Positions 34,321 to 43,075 of a stretch of 64,000 nucleotides of DNA are shown here, in pieces (the stretch's first letter is position 1; the number at the start of each line of letters is the position of its first letter). The translations under genes and the position numbers were made by a program. Source of the DNA: Desulfurococcaceae archaeon (GTDB lineage: Archaea; Thermoproteota; Thermoprotei_A; Sulfolobales; Desulfurococcaceae); assembly GCA_023269825.1 (NCBI GenBank), contig JAGDWI010000003.1:62001-126000 (forward strand). Reading direction: 5' to 3'. The notes beneath the pieces were generated by a model, which did not search any database, had not been told where the DNA came from, and was given only the letters and a program-made list of their open reading frames with translations.

Positions 34321-36414
34321 GTGCTTACAGTATTGAAGAAAAACGTATTACCTACGAGAAACCCCCTTGTTTCACATAGTGTTAGCGTGTGGAGTTTAAA
34401 GGGAAAAACTCTCATTATAGCTGAGAAACCTAAAGCCGCTAAGAAAATCGCTGAAGCATTATCAAGTAAATACACTGTTAGGAGATATCATGACATACCA
34501 TACTATGAAATAAAATTAAATGATTCCACGATAATAATCGCTAGCGCGGTTGGACACTTATACGAGTTACACACGAATGTGCGTGGATACCCAGTATTTG
34601 AGTATAAATGGGTTCCCGCCTACATAGCTAATATGAAGAAAAAGTACGTTAAACCCTACATTGAATTACTCGACATGTTGTTCAAGAACTGTGATTACTA
34701 CGTGAATGCATGCGATTACGATATTGAAGGAAGCGTTATAGGATATATACTTATAAAATTCCACGGAGACTTATCAAGAGCTTTTAGAGCAAAATTCTCT
34801 AGTCTAATGGCACAAGAGATTAAGGGATCATTTAACCAATTAACATCACTAGACTACAACATGATCGAGGCAGGACTTAGCAGGCATGAACTGGACTGGA
34901 TGTGGGGTATCAATATAAGCAGAGCATTAATGCAAGCAATCTACACTAACACAAAGAAGAAGATAGTCCTGAGCGCGGGTAGAGTTCAAACACCAACTCT
35001 TAAACACGTAGTTGACTACGAGATACAGCGAAAACTCTTCATACCGATACCCCAATACTCAGTGAGCGTAGTCGCTAAAAAAGACTCCCATTTAATAACA
35101 GCTGATTATTCCTATAACCCAGTTGCGAGGGTTGAAGATGCAAGAATAATTAAGGATAAACTGGAGAAAACAAAGTATTTACTCGTTAAATCATATACAG
35201 CGAGTAGGCAAAAATACAATCCTCCCCCACCCTTTAACTTAAGCGATCTCCAAGAAGAAGCTGCCAAAATATATGGTTTCAGCCCGATGAAAACTCAGGA
35301 GATAGCTGAGCAGTTATACCTTGAAGCTCTCATTAGTTACCCTAGAACTAATAGTCAAAAACTTCCACCAACACTAAATTACAGAGACATCCTAGACAAG
35401 ATTTCGAATATTCCAGAGTATCGTGGGTTAGTCTCAAAGCTTCTTAGTGAAACAAAGGGTTTACTAAAACCTGTTGAAGGAGAGAAAGAGGATCCAGCTC
35501 ACCCAGCGATCTACCCTACTGGAGTTTTACCTAGAAAACTCACTCGTGAACAATTCTTGATATACGATTTAATTGTTCGAAGGTTCCTTGCTGTTTTCGC
35601 GCCTCAAGCAGTCTTTCGCTTGATTAAAGCAGAGTTTACCACGCTTGATTACAAGTATAGCTTTGAAACCAGTGGATTAAGCGTTGAGTACCCGGGTTGG
35701 GTGACATACTATCATTTTCACACTCCATCATCTAAACTGCTCCCCTCAATGACCCCGGGTGAGAAACTCGAAGTAGTCAAAGTCATGATCAGAGAATCCT
35801 ACACGAAGCCTCCTCCTAAATTAAAAAAGATAGATATATTGAGGTGGATGGAGAACGTTGGCATAGGGACAGAGTCAACGAGAGCCATAATAATTGAAAA
35901 ATTATTCGAGAGAGGGTATTTGAAGAACACTAAAGCAGGTGTAGATTTATCTGATCTAGGTATTGGAATCATAGAAGTAATAGAGAAGTTCTTTCCAGAC
36001 TTAATTAGCGTTGAATTAACCAGGAAGTTTGAAGTACTCATGGAAGATGTAATGAAGGGTTTGAGAACCAGGGAACAAGTTTTAAATGAAGCAAAGAAAG
36101 TCATTAGTGATCTATTAGCAAAGTTCAATGAACGCATTAACGATGTGGGTTTTCACTTAGCTAAAAAACTTTCATTAACAAACGATTACAGTAAATGCGT
36201 AATCCCGGAATGCAGAGGAGATAGCTTCACTAAAGGCTTTTGTAGAATCCACTATCTCGCATATGAAAACTTGTTAAAGAACTATGAAGAGTGGAGAGTA
36301 CGTAAAGGGATGTCCTTTAATGATTATTTATCGAAAATCGCTAAATTGAAGTCCACGGGGACTTTCGTGAAGGAAGTAATAAGGTATCAACTAGAAGCTG
36401 GAAAAACCAATTAG
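34321..36414 (+). CDS. topA: Type IA DNA topoisomerase (topoisomerase III-like)
   Basis: 697 residues from a GTG. A TOPRIM domain (LIIAEKPKAAKKIAEAL; acidic triad in DYDIEG at 132-137) is followed by the toroidal core with ALISYPRTNSQKLP, whose Tyr340 is the DNA-linking residue. GIGTESTRAIIIEKLFERGYL is another family block. The C terminus has one small zinc-finger-like motif (CVIPECRGD then FCRIH). No reverse-gyrase helicase domain. It relaxes or decatenates DNA strands. A GTG at 34387 could be the real start. Confidence 0.93.
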   Translation: MLTVLKKNVLPTRNPLVSHSVSVWSLKGKTLIIAEKPKAAKKIAEALSSKYTVRRYHDIPYYEIKLNDSTIIIASAVGHLYELHTNVRGYPVFEYKWVPAYIANMKKKYVKPYIELLDMLFKNCDYYVNACDYDIEGSVIGYILIKFHGDLSRAFRAKFSSLMAQEIKGSFNQLTSLDYNMIEAGLSRHELDWMWGINISRALMQAIYTNTKKKIVLSAGRVQTPTLKHVVDYEIQRKLFIPIPQYSVSVVAKKDSHLITADYSYNPVARVEDARIIKDKLEKTKYLLVKSYTASRQKYNPPPPFNLSDLQEEAAKIYGFSPMKTQEIAEQLYLEALISYPRTNSQKLPPTLNYRDILDKISNIPEYRGLVSKLLSETKGLLKPVEGEKEDPAHPAIYPTGVLPRKLTREQFLIYDLIVRRFLAVFAPQAVFRLIKAEFTTLDYKYSFETSGLSVEYPGWVTYYHFHTPSSKLLPSMTPGEKLEVVKVMIRESYTKPPPKLKKIDILRWMENVGIGTESTRAIIIEKLFERGYLKNTKAGVDLSDLGIGIIEVIEKFFPDLISVELTRKFEVLMEDVMKGLRTREQVLNEAKKVISDLLAKFNERINDVGFHLAKKLSLTNDYSKCVIPECRGDSFTKGFCRIHYLAYENLLKNYEEWRVRKGMSFNDYLSKIAKLKSTGTFVKEVIRYQLEAGKTN

Positions 36415-36866
36415 TTCTCCTTTCTAGCCATTAACGCTAAATTACCTAGATACGGGATTTTAAAGACAGCATTATTGAAACCCATTACTTTTCCAACCAC
36501 TCGTTCATATGGAACACCTTTCCCGTCCACAAAGTGCGTGAAATCCGGGAATGGATTGTTGTCTCCTTTAGTCACGTAGTAGTATTTGCCGTCTTCCACA
36601 GTAATGCCAATTACTCTATGTATAACCAGGGTTCCCGTGAAGGTTTTAAATACGATTACATCCCCTGTATTTATTTCACTTGGTTTAACATTCATGATTA
36701 TCACGATGTCTCCTTCTCTTAGTAAAGGTAGCATGCTGTTTCCCTTTACAACAGCCACCACTGGTTCCCCAATTAATCCCGAGTAGATTAAAACCAGTGT
36801 AGCAACTATTAGTGAAGCGAGTACTGCATAGGATATAATTCTCCTCGCTGAAAGTTCACTAATCAT
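36411..36866 (-). CDS. Signal peptidase I (archaeal/ER type)
   Basis: 151 residues. A membrane anchor (about 10-30) precedes VVKGNSMLPLLREGDIVI with nucleophile Ser44. VIHRVIGI gives His83 in place of bacterial lysine, as in archaeal and ER enzymes, and TKGDNNPFPD gives the aspartate. It removes signal peptides from exported preproteins. Its stop overlaps that of the convergent topoisomerase gene by 4 nt. Confidence 0.92.
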   Translation of the reverse strand: MISELSARRIISYAVLASLIVATLVLIYSGLIGEPVVAVVKGNSMLPLLREGDIVIIMNVKPSEINTGDVIVFKTFTGTLVIHRVIGITVEDGKYYYVTKGDNNPFPDFTHFVDGKGVPYERVVGKVMGFNNAVFKIPYLGNLALMARKEN

Positions 36867-36885
36867 TTCCAGTGAACCAGAGCAG

Positions 36886-37170
36886 TTATTCTTCTCTCAG
36901 AATTTCATCTAGGTCCAGAATGATCTCCTTAGGAGGCCTCTCTTCAGCTATTTCCTGTTTCCCCTCTATTTCCACGCCTCCACCAACCTTGATCTTACTT
37001 ACCGTGCTCTTCCAAGTGTAACCACAATTTCTACACTTTAACACCCCCATGATCGTCACAGTGATACGTCCAGCTTTGTCTGGTAACGGTGAAACAAGGT
37101 TCCAAGTTTTCACAACATCCACGTTCGTTGACCCGCATTTTGGACATTTCCTAGTGTTCTTTGAACTCAA
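36886..37170 (-). CDS. Conserved crenarchaeal zinc-ribbon protein
   Basis: 94 residues. Two CXXC knuckles, CPKCGSTNV and CRNCGYTW, bracket a beta-rich region forming a classic zinc ribbon; the tail is acidic (ILDLDEILREE). Such small ribbon proteins resemble transcription or translation accessory factors, but the function is not assigned. Its start overlaps the stop of the preceding membrane-protein gene by 4 nt. Confidence 0.72.
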   Translation of the reverse strand: MSSKNTRKCPKCGSTNVDVVKTWNLVSPLPDKAGRITVTIMGVLKCRNCGYTWKSTVSKIKVGGGVEIEGKQEIAEERPPKEIILDLDEILREE

Positions 37171-37478
37171 TTCGCGCTCACCAGCAATTCATATACAATA
37201 TCCATTATTAAAGGCAATGGTATAAAAACAGCTATTATTCGACTATACTTAGTGAACCTGAAGAAAACTATTGACACCACTGCAAATACTAGTAATATGA
37301 CATGAAGGATTCTTCGCGGACTAACATATATGAAAAACAATGATGGCACAGCGTAAAGAACTATTGGAAACAATACATATATGAACTTATTCTTAATTTT
37401 ACCATATAAGGCAAGTGTTACTGTTACCCATAAAGCATAAGACATCACTATATTAACTGTAATCAAATAATTATACAT
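37167..37478 (-). CDS. Small four-helix membrane protein
   Basis: 103 residues with hydrophobic segments at about 5-24, 31-50, 58-73 and 81-100. Basic loop KIKNK after the first. No family recognised. Overlaps the zinc-ribbon gene by 4 nt and is divergent from enolase with a 25-bp gap. Confidence 0.6.
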   Translation of the reverse strand: MYNYLITVNIVMSYALWVTVTLALYGKIKNKFIYVLFPIVLYAVPSLFFIYVSPRRILHVILLVFAVVSIVFFRFTKYSRIIAVFIPLPLIMDIVYELLVSAN

Positions 37479-37503
37479 GACTCACACCTGTGTGTGGTGA
37501 AGC

Positions 37504-38820
37504 ATGTCGTTAATTGATATATACTGGGAATCTTTAATAATAAGAGATGTAAAAGGAAGAATGATCTTAGATAGTAGAGGTAATCCAACAGTCCAAGTTA
37601 AAGTAATCACAGAGGGATACGGCGTAGGCGTAGCAAATGCTCCTAGTGGTGCATCAACCGGTACGCATGAAGCAGTAGAACTAAGAGATGGTGATAAAGA
37701 GTTCTTCGGTAAAGGGGTCAAAAAAGCTGTTGAAAACGTTAACAAGATCATCGCTCCAGCTCTTATAGGGATGAATGCTGCGAAACAACGCGAAATCGAT
37801 AATAAGATGATCGAGATAGATGGAACAGAGAACAAGAGCAGACTTGGAGGAAACGCTATTGTAGCAACTAGCTTAGCAGTAGCTAAAGCAGCTGCTGCCA
37901 CCATTGGTTTACCGCTATACATGTATTTAGGTGGTAAAGTAGCTGATACGCTTCCAGTGCCATTACTAAATATAATTAATGGAGGCGTCCACGCTGGCAA
38001 CAAACTTGACTTCCAGGAATTCATGATTGTTCCAGCAGGGTTCAACCACTTCCTGGATGCTATTAGAGCATCCGTTGAAACATATCATGCATTGAAAACC
38101 ATACTAAAGGATAAATATGGTCCATTGGCGATCAACGTTGGAGATGAGGGAGGTTACGCTCCTCCACTTGAAAAAGCAAGAGACGCTCTCGATTTACTTG
38201 TTAAAGCCATAGAAAAAGCCGGATATGAACCCGGTAAAAACATTGCTCTAGCTCTAGATGCTGCGAGCTCAAGGTTGTTTAGAGAAGATAGAAAGATATA
38301 TGTTTTAACCGGGGAAAACAAAGAGTTATCGCGAGAGGAACTAATTGCTTTCTATGAGGAACTCGTGAGAGATTACCCCATTGTCAGCATAGAGGACCCA
38401 TTACACGAGGAGGACTTCGAAGGCTACGCGGTTATAACTAAGGAGCTTGGTTCAAAAGTACTCATAGTGGGAGATGACCTATTCACTACTAATTACAAGA
38501 GATTAGCGCGTGGAATAGAGCTAGGGGCAAGTAACGCTATATTGGTGAAAGTGAACCAAATAGGTACTTTAACCGAGACAATGGATGTAGTGAAACTAGC
38601 TCATGAAAACAACTATAGAACAATAATAAGTCATAGAAGCGGCGAAACAGAGGATACCTCGATAGCTGACATAGTAGTGGGATTAAACGCCAAGCTGATT
38701 AAAACAGGAGCTCCAGCGAGAAGTGAAAGAACCGCAAAGTATAATAGACTACTAGAAATATTCGAAGAACTAGAAAACCCCAGATACCCTGGTTTCTCAG
38801 TTTTTCCACGTAAACCCTAA
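37504..38820 (+). CDS. eno: Enolase
   Basis: 438 residues. ILDSRGNPTVQVKV, NAPSGASTGTHEAVELRDGD, the block from VPLLNIINGGVHAGNKLDFQ to EFMIVP, SIEDPLHEEDF and RTIISHRSGETEDTSIAD are enolase signatures with the metal ligands and the catalytic lysine and glutamate regions. It interconverts 2-phosphoglycerate and PEP; PEP is also the phosphate source for any Dha/HPr relay. The ATG follows GGTGAA. Confidence 0.98.
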   Translation: MSLIDIYWESLIIRDVKGRMILDSRGNPTVQVKVITEGYGVGVANAPSGASTGTHEAVELRDGDKEFFGKGVKKAVENVNKIIAPALIGMNAAKQREIDNKMIEIDGTENKSRLGGNAIVATSLAVAKAAAATIGLPLYMYLGGKVADTLPVPLLNIINGGVHAGNKLDFQEFMIVPAGFNHFLDAIRASVETYHALKTILKDKYGPLAINVGDEGGYAPPLEKARDALDLLVKAIEKAGYEPGKNIALALDAASSRLFREDRKIYVLTGENKELSREELIAFYEELVRDYPIVSIEDPLHEEDFEGYAVITKELGSKVLIVGDDLFTTNYKRLARGIELGASNAILVKVNQIGTLTETMDVVKLAHENNYRTIISHRSGETEDTSIADIVVGLNAKLIKTGAPARSERTAKYNRLLEIFEELENPRYPGFSVFPRKP

Positions 38821-38830
38821 GTTTTTATTC

Positions 38831-39085
38831 CTACGGCATAAATATTCCTACAATTATCAGGGCTATCGATAATGCTAATATGAATTTAATGAACTGACTA
38901 ATAGTCATGTTTGGTATGGCCTTCAAAGCTACCACCAAGAGTTTCACCACCACCACTATTACTAGTAATAGTAGTAGAGCGAAACCAACCACGAATAACC
39001 AAAATCCTATTCCACTAAACCCTGATAATAGTTCAATGAACTTACTCATGAATTCACCTACTTTACTAATAGTTGATGCATTCAT
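38831..39085 (-). CDS. Small two-helix membrane protein
   Basis: 84 residues from the ATG at 39085 (a TTG at 39091 adds two), which follows aggggttga. Membrane segments at about 26-53, rich in L/V, and 62-82. No family recognised. It converges on eno with a 10-bp gap. Confidence 0.6.
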   Translation of the reverse strand: MNASTISKVGEFMSKFIELLSGFSGIGFWLFVVGFALLLLLVIVVVVKLLVVALKAIPNMTISQFIKFILALSIALIIVGIFMP

Positions 39086-39153
39086 ATTCAACCCCTTCTA
39101 ATGACTCGTCTTAGAATCGGTTTTAAAGGAGGGGATACATTGTATCATTGTAT

Positions 39154-39225
39154 CAGGGAATGATGATGGTTAAAAGCGTGTAGCCCTATACAGGGCTATG
39201 ACAGGTGCCAGGCTACTGATTCCTG
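39154..39225 (+). ncRNA. C/D box guide sRNA candidate with internal hairpin
   Basis: C box ATGATGA (39160-39166), 12-nt guide tggttaaaagcg, a non-canonical D' slot TGTA (39179-39182), a perfect 5-bp hairpin gccct/agggc with a 4-nt loop (39183-39196), a C'-like TATGACA (39197-39203), 12-nt guide ggtgccaggcta, and D box CTGA (39216-39219). Outer flanks caggga and ttcctg pair as a terminal stem. The C/D pair and exact 12-nt spacing from D are strong; the D' slot is poor, so D' guiding may be lost. It lies between the small membrane protein gene and cdvA, upstream of the cdvA TATA box. Confidence 0.6.
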
Positions 39226-39244
39226 TGGTTTTTAAACATTTCAA

Positions 39245-39254
39245 CCATATATAC
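39245..39254 (+). promoter_or_regulatory. TATA-like box for cdvA
   Basis: ccatatatac lies 18-27 nt before the ATG at 39272, which would make the cdvA transcript leaderless or nearly so. Confidence 0.4.
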
Positions 39255-39271
39255 TTGAATTGGTGGAACCA

Positions 39272-39961
39272 ATGTGTACAACTGTGGAAACAGTTGGTGA
39301 ATGCCTAGGAAAACCAGTATTTGACCCTTATGGCAGAAAACTCGGCCATATAGTGAGCTTCTATAGCGATATCGATGGGAAAATACGCGCACTTGAAGTA
39401 AATCTAGGAGACCTAGGGTACAAGGAAGTCCCCGTTGAAAGAATCAGGTTAACAGCAGAGGGTGTAATCTTAGTACCTGAACATGAGTACGATGCTCTAC
39501 TCGTTGAAAACAGGTTAAAATTAATTAAGGCACGCTTAGCATCCATCGAGGAACTGTATTCAAGGAAAGAATTAGCTACGCACGTATACGAGAACCTCAA
39601 GAAGAAACTAGAAGAAGAATTGACAACTATTAAATCTAGGTCCAAAGAGGTAAAAGAAAACCTGAGAAAGAGACTTCACGAGATTGAAGAACAAATTGCA
39701 GAGGTTGAAAAAGCAATGGGTGCATTGAAGACTAGTTATCTAGCGGGTGAAATACAGGAGAAACCGTATCTCACGGCTCTCGACATAATGAAAAAGAGCC
39801 TTGAGACATTCCTGAAAGAGAAAGATGAGGTTAAAAAACACCTTGATAAAATAGAGTCCTTGGAAGCTCTACCATTAGCACCAGCTATTACACTTCAACA
39901 ATCCAAAGAACCCACGCAGGATGCATCTAAGCAACCAATGAACGTAGTAGTGGTAGGTTAA
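39272..39961 (+). CDS. cdvA: CdvA-like cell division protein (PRC barrel plus coiled coil)
   Basis: 229 residues from the ATG at 39272 (a TTG at 39260 adds four). The N-terminal PRC barrel reads GKPVFDPYGRKLGHIVSFYSDIDGKI, very close to crenarchaeal CdvA. A long coiled coil (about 75-200) follows. After a flexible linker the C terminus ends in MNVVVVG, placed where CdvA carries its ESCRT-III-binding peptide. CdvA binds membrane and DNA and recruits CdvB at mid-cell. The usual partners cdvB and cdvC do not follow; the next gene is tldE on the other strand. Confidence 0.85.
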   Translation: MCTTVETVGECLGKPVFDPYGRKLGHIVSFYSDIDGKIRALEVNLGDLGYKEVPVERIRLTAEGVILVPEHEYDALLVENRLKLIKARLASIEELYSRKELATHVYENLKKKLEEELTTIKSRSKEVKENLRKRLHEIEEQIAEVEKAMGALKTSYLAGEIQEKPYLTALDIMKKSLETFLKEKDEVKKHLDKIESLEALPLAPAITLQQSKEPTQDASKQPMNVVVVG

Positions 39962-39986
39962 AGATAAAAAAGCAATATTTTTGAAT

Positions 39987-41315
39987 TTAGACCTCGGGTT
40001 TAGTTACAGGTATATTTTGTATTAGTATGAAGGGGGCTCTAGTAGGTGTTCTAACCTCCCACCATGATATATCGAATCTTTCCCTAGTAGCACCAATAAC
40101 GTTGTTCATTAAATTAGGGAAACTAGTGGCAATTCTTATTCTACCTCCATGACCAGTTAACTCGCCGTTTTTAATCACTAAAACCACGTCGCGTGAAACT
40201 GTTGAGAAATATCCTTCATAGTAGTTTTGAAGCCTAGTATACCAGTTGTTTAAAACCAGTAATCCATTTCTTACCTCCGATATCAACTCGGATTCTCTTA
40301 ACTCTCCTCCATTAATTTCCAGGTTCCAAGGTGTTGGTCTAATCCATCCGGCGTTCCCCGTGGTTTTAACTCTCATTTTATTAGCTGTTCCACTGTTATG
40401 TAAAATGTTTCTAACAACTCCGTTCTCTATGATTGGTTTATCGTATGTTTCAACGCCCTCATCGTCAAAACTACGCGTGAACGGGAGAGTTGAATCTCTT
40501 GGCCTATCATATAGTGATAGTGACTCTGCTCCAATCTTCTCCCCTGGTTTATATTTAGCGAAAACAGAGAACCCTGTCATAACGGAGAAAGCTGATGCCA
40601 TTGAAGCCACATAGTTGAATAAATTGCCCGCTACAAGTGGAGATATTATAACATTATATGTGCCTGGAGTTACATCTGCTTTATCACTGGTCAATGCTGC
40701 ATAATAACCAGCTCTCTCTCCTACTTCTTTTATATTATTGATGGATAACCTGGTTGAACCATAAGCCCAGTGACCGCTGAACTCTCCTTTAAATACTCTC
40801 GCGTAAGCTTCTACTCCTGTTGATTTTTCCTCGCACTGAAAGCCCTTACTGTTTACTAGAGTAAGATTTGTTTTTGTCAACGTTAGTGTACCAGCAACAC
40901 GGTCAACGGGATGAGTCATTGCGGCGTTAATTAACTCCTCAACGATCTCGCTTGGATCATCCATGTAACTAACGATTTTAGGGTCATAGGCTTCACTAAT
41001 CGGAGAACACTTACCTGGTTCTGGAAGCGGGGCGTATATTTCAGATTCCTCAACTTTGTCAGCTAGCTTCACTATTTCCTCAGCGTTCTTAATAATGTAA
41101 AGTGGGTCTTTCACATCGAACTGTAAAATCCACAGCCTACTGGATTTAGCTAATCTTAGTTTGATACTTGTTTCGAGCCAAGTCTGAGTAATAGAGGGCT
41201 CTGTGTTCCATAGTTTAACCATGGTACTTTCTCTCTCTGTTACTATCACGGCTACTTCATCAAAGTATTTGTATAGGGTTTTCATAATGGTTTGAGCTAG
41301 CTCCATACTGCTCAT
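39987..41315 (-). CDS. tldE: TldE/PmbA-like subunit of the TldD-TldE protease
   Basis: 442 residues. GTYNVIISPLVAGNLFNYVA, SLYDRPRDSTLPFTRSFDDEG, GVVRNILHNSGTANKM and GGELRESELISEVRNGL are TldE/PmbA blocks. This subunit lacks the zinc motif and pairs with TldD to form a peptidase. It overlaps tldD by 4 nt at its start, so the two are made together. Substrates in archaea are unknown. Confidence 0.93.
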   Translation of the reverse strand: MSSMELAQTIMKTLYKYFDEVAVIVTERESTMVKLWNTEPSITQTWLETSIKLRLAKSSRLWILQFDVKDPLYIIKNAEEIVKLADKVEESEIYAPLPEPGKCSPISEAYDPKIVSYMDDPSEIVEELINAAMTHPVDRVAGTLTLTKTNLTLVNSKGFQCEEKSTGVEAYARVFKGEFSGHWAYGSTRLSINNIKEVGERAGYYAALTSDKADVTPGTYNVIISPLVAGNLFNYVASMASAFSVMTGFSVFAKYKPGEKIGAESLSLYDRPRDSTLPFTRSFDDEGVETYDKPIIENGVVRNILHNSGTANKMRVKTTGNAGWIRPTPWNLEINGGELRESELISEVRNGLLVLNNWYTRLQNYYEGYFSTVSRDVVLVIKNGELTGHGGRIRIATSFPNLMNNVIGATRERFDISWWEVRTPTRAPFILIQNIPVTKPEV

Positions 41316-42775
41316 TTCAACACACCTACATTCATTTTATTTAATCTAACGTTTGGTCCACCAAACCATACTGGTACACCTTGTGAAGGTTCGCCTTTAC
41401 CGCATGTTCCAGGGTAGAACTCGAGGTTTCTATCTACTCCCACTATATTTCCATAGAACCAACCCGTTGTAAACTCCAATACAGGGTTTAATACGGGTTC
41501 AGCTAATTCCCCATTTCTTATAATATATGATTCCAAACCAACGTATCTTTGATTCCATCTCGCATCGTCAATATTCCACTCCATGTAGGATTTAACGTAG
41601 ATTCCTAAGTGAATATCCTCTATCAATTCTTCGAACTTCATTGAACCCGGAGCCAAGTAGGTATTACTCATCCTTATAATGGGTTCAGATTCGTAGTTCA
41701 TAGCTCTTGAAGCTCCATTACTGTTTGAGCCAAATAACTTAGCTGTTTGCCTGTTATGAAGAGGTTCATGTAAAACGCCTTCTTTATATAGATAGCGTGG
41801 TCTTGCCCTCACGCATTCATCATCGTATAGGTAGAATCCATAGCTTCCAGGTATGGTTGGATCCTCGATAACGGTCGCGTATTTATTCCCTACTTTGAAT
41901 TTCCCGATCATGTCTGGTTTAACGTAGGATTCTCCGGCTTGCGCTGCTTCGCGACCAAGTATTCTGTCTGCTTCCATGGGGTGACCCGCTGATTCATGAA
42001 CTATTAATCCAACAACCTCTGATCCTAGTACGATGTCAACTTTCTCCTCGGGGGGAGTTTTGCCCTCGACTAGAATTTTCTCTAAGTTTAAAAGTTCATC
42101 TACTACTGCTTTACTAATACTCCATTCATCAACTAATTCTCTGCCTCCAGAGCCTCCGAACTCTCTGATCCTCTGTAATGTCTTACTTTGATAAAACAGC
42201 GTACTACCTATGGATACATATAATCTAGGTACTCTAGATTCCACTATGCCTCCTTCAGATGTAACTATTTTCTTTTCTTGAATAGAGACTCTCAGGGAAT
42301 TGAACATTGATGGCATCTTAGCTTGCTTCAAAGCTCCAGAAGAAGATCTATAGGTATCTTTCAGTATTTGAACAGCTTCCTCTAATTCGAGATCCATTAG
42401 AGGCTTTCTTTCTAAAACAGAGTACCTTGCTTTACCTACTCTCTCATCAGAGAACTCAACTGGTTTTCTCTTAATTCCACTTAGTGCTTTGGCCCTCACA
42501 ACTGCTTTTTCCACTGCTTTAATCACGCCTTCAAGTGTTAAATTATCTGTTGACGCGAATCCCAGTGAACCATCCACAATAACTCTTATCCCAACACCTC
42601 TTGATCTACCTTGCGAGACCCCGATTAATTTATCGTTTCTCACCGTTACAGAGTATCCGTAGTCGTCTTGCACTCTCGCTTCAACGTATTTAGCACCTAG
42701 ATCTAGTCCTCTATCAATAGCTTTCAGTAATAGGCTTTCATCTAGTGCCAACACACCACCTAGACTTAAAAACAC
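41312..42775 (-). CDS. tldD: TldD-like zinc metallopeptidase subunit
   Basis: 487 residues. GLIVHESAGHPMEADRI holds the HExxxH zinc motif of TldD. DPTIPGSYGFYLYDDE, LHNRQTAKLFGSNSNGASRA and GNIVGVDRNLEFYPGTCGKGEP are further family blocks. It degrades unfolded or small peptide substrates together with TldE. The first ten residues (MFLSLGGVLA) may be over-extended; GTG/TTG codons near GVLALDESL are alternative starts. Confidence 0.94.
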   Translation of the reverse strand: MFLSLGGVLALDESLLLKAIDRGLDLGAKYVEARVQDDYGYSVTVRNDKLIGVSQGRSRGVGIRVIVDGSLGFASTDNLTLEGVIKAVEKAVVRAKALSGIKRKPVEFSDERVGKARYSVLERKPLMDLELEEAVQILKDTYRSSSGALKQAKMPSMFNSLRVSIQEKKIVTSEGGIVESRVPRLYVSIGSTLFYQSKTLQRIREFGGSGGRELVDEWSISKAVVDELLNLEKILVEGKTPPEEKVDIVLGSEVVGLIVHESAGHPMEADRILGREAAQAGESYVKPDMIGKFKVGNKYATVIEDPTIPGSYGFYLYDDECVRARPRYLYKEGVLHEPLHNRQTAKLFGSNSNGASRAMNYESEPIIRMSNTYLAPGSMKFEELIEDIHLGIYVKSYMEWNIDDARWNQRYVGLESYIIRNGELAEPVLNPVLEFTTGWFYGNIVGVDRNLEFYPGTCGKGEPSQGVPVWFGGPNVRLNKMNVGVLK

Positions 42776-42800
42776 TCATGAATTAAAAACACTTTCTAAA

Positions 42801-43004
42801 TTAACTGACCTCCTCCCCGCCATGAATGGCGAGGGTTCTTGCTATTGCGGGGAGGTTTGGGATTACATTCCCTCTTCCTGAGGCTTCAATCCCGGGCTGG
42901 GTCTCCAGCCCATTACCCCTATCCCAGGCGGGACTCGGGGTTATGCGTAGGCTATTTATCATCGCTAATTGCTCAAAGAATTTAATGCTCATCACCAAGA
43001 ACAA
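42801..43004 (-). pseudogene. tnpB: TnpB C-terminal fragment
   Basis: 67 codons. The segment RGNGLETQPGIEASGRGNV, then IPNLPAIARTLAIHGGEEVS, recalls the C-terminal tail of archaeal IS605 TnpB proteins, which ends in GGEEV just before the right-end hairpin. The RuvC-like catalytic domain and zinc finger are gone, so the fragment is non-functional. Confidence 0.65.
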
Positions 43005-43071
43005 TTAAACAAAGAGAATTCATAAGCTTTCCCTCTCATCCCCGCTTAAAAGGCGAGGCTTTCAGTTGTAA
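42801..43071 (-). mobile_element. Internally deleted IS200/IS605-type remnant
   Basis: The right end at 42811-42834 has a 9-bp hairpin with one mismatch (CCCCGCCAT against ATGGCGAGG). The left end at 43041-43071 has ccccgct/ggcgagg and then ctttcagttgtaa. Between them only a TnpB C-terminal relic is left. The element is oriented on the minus strand. Its left end falls 4 bp before the stop codon of the CHR transporter gene. The same left end occurs alone at 13124-13153. Confidence 0.72.
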
Positions 43072-43075
43072 ATCA

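Noticed and set aside
42826-43008. Plus-strand 60-residue ORF over the IS remnant
   Set aside because: It is the complement of the TnpB relic and the end hairpin, with no independent support.
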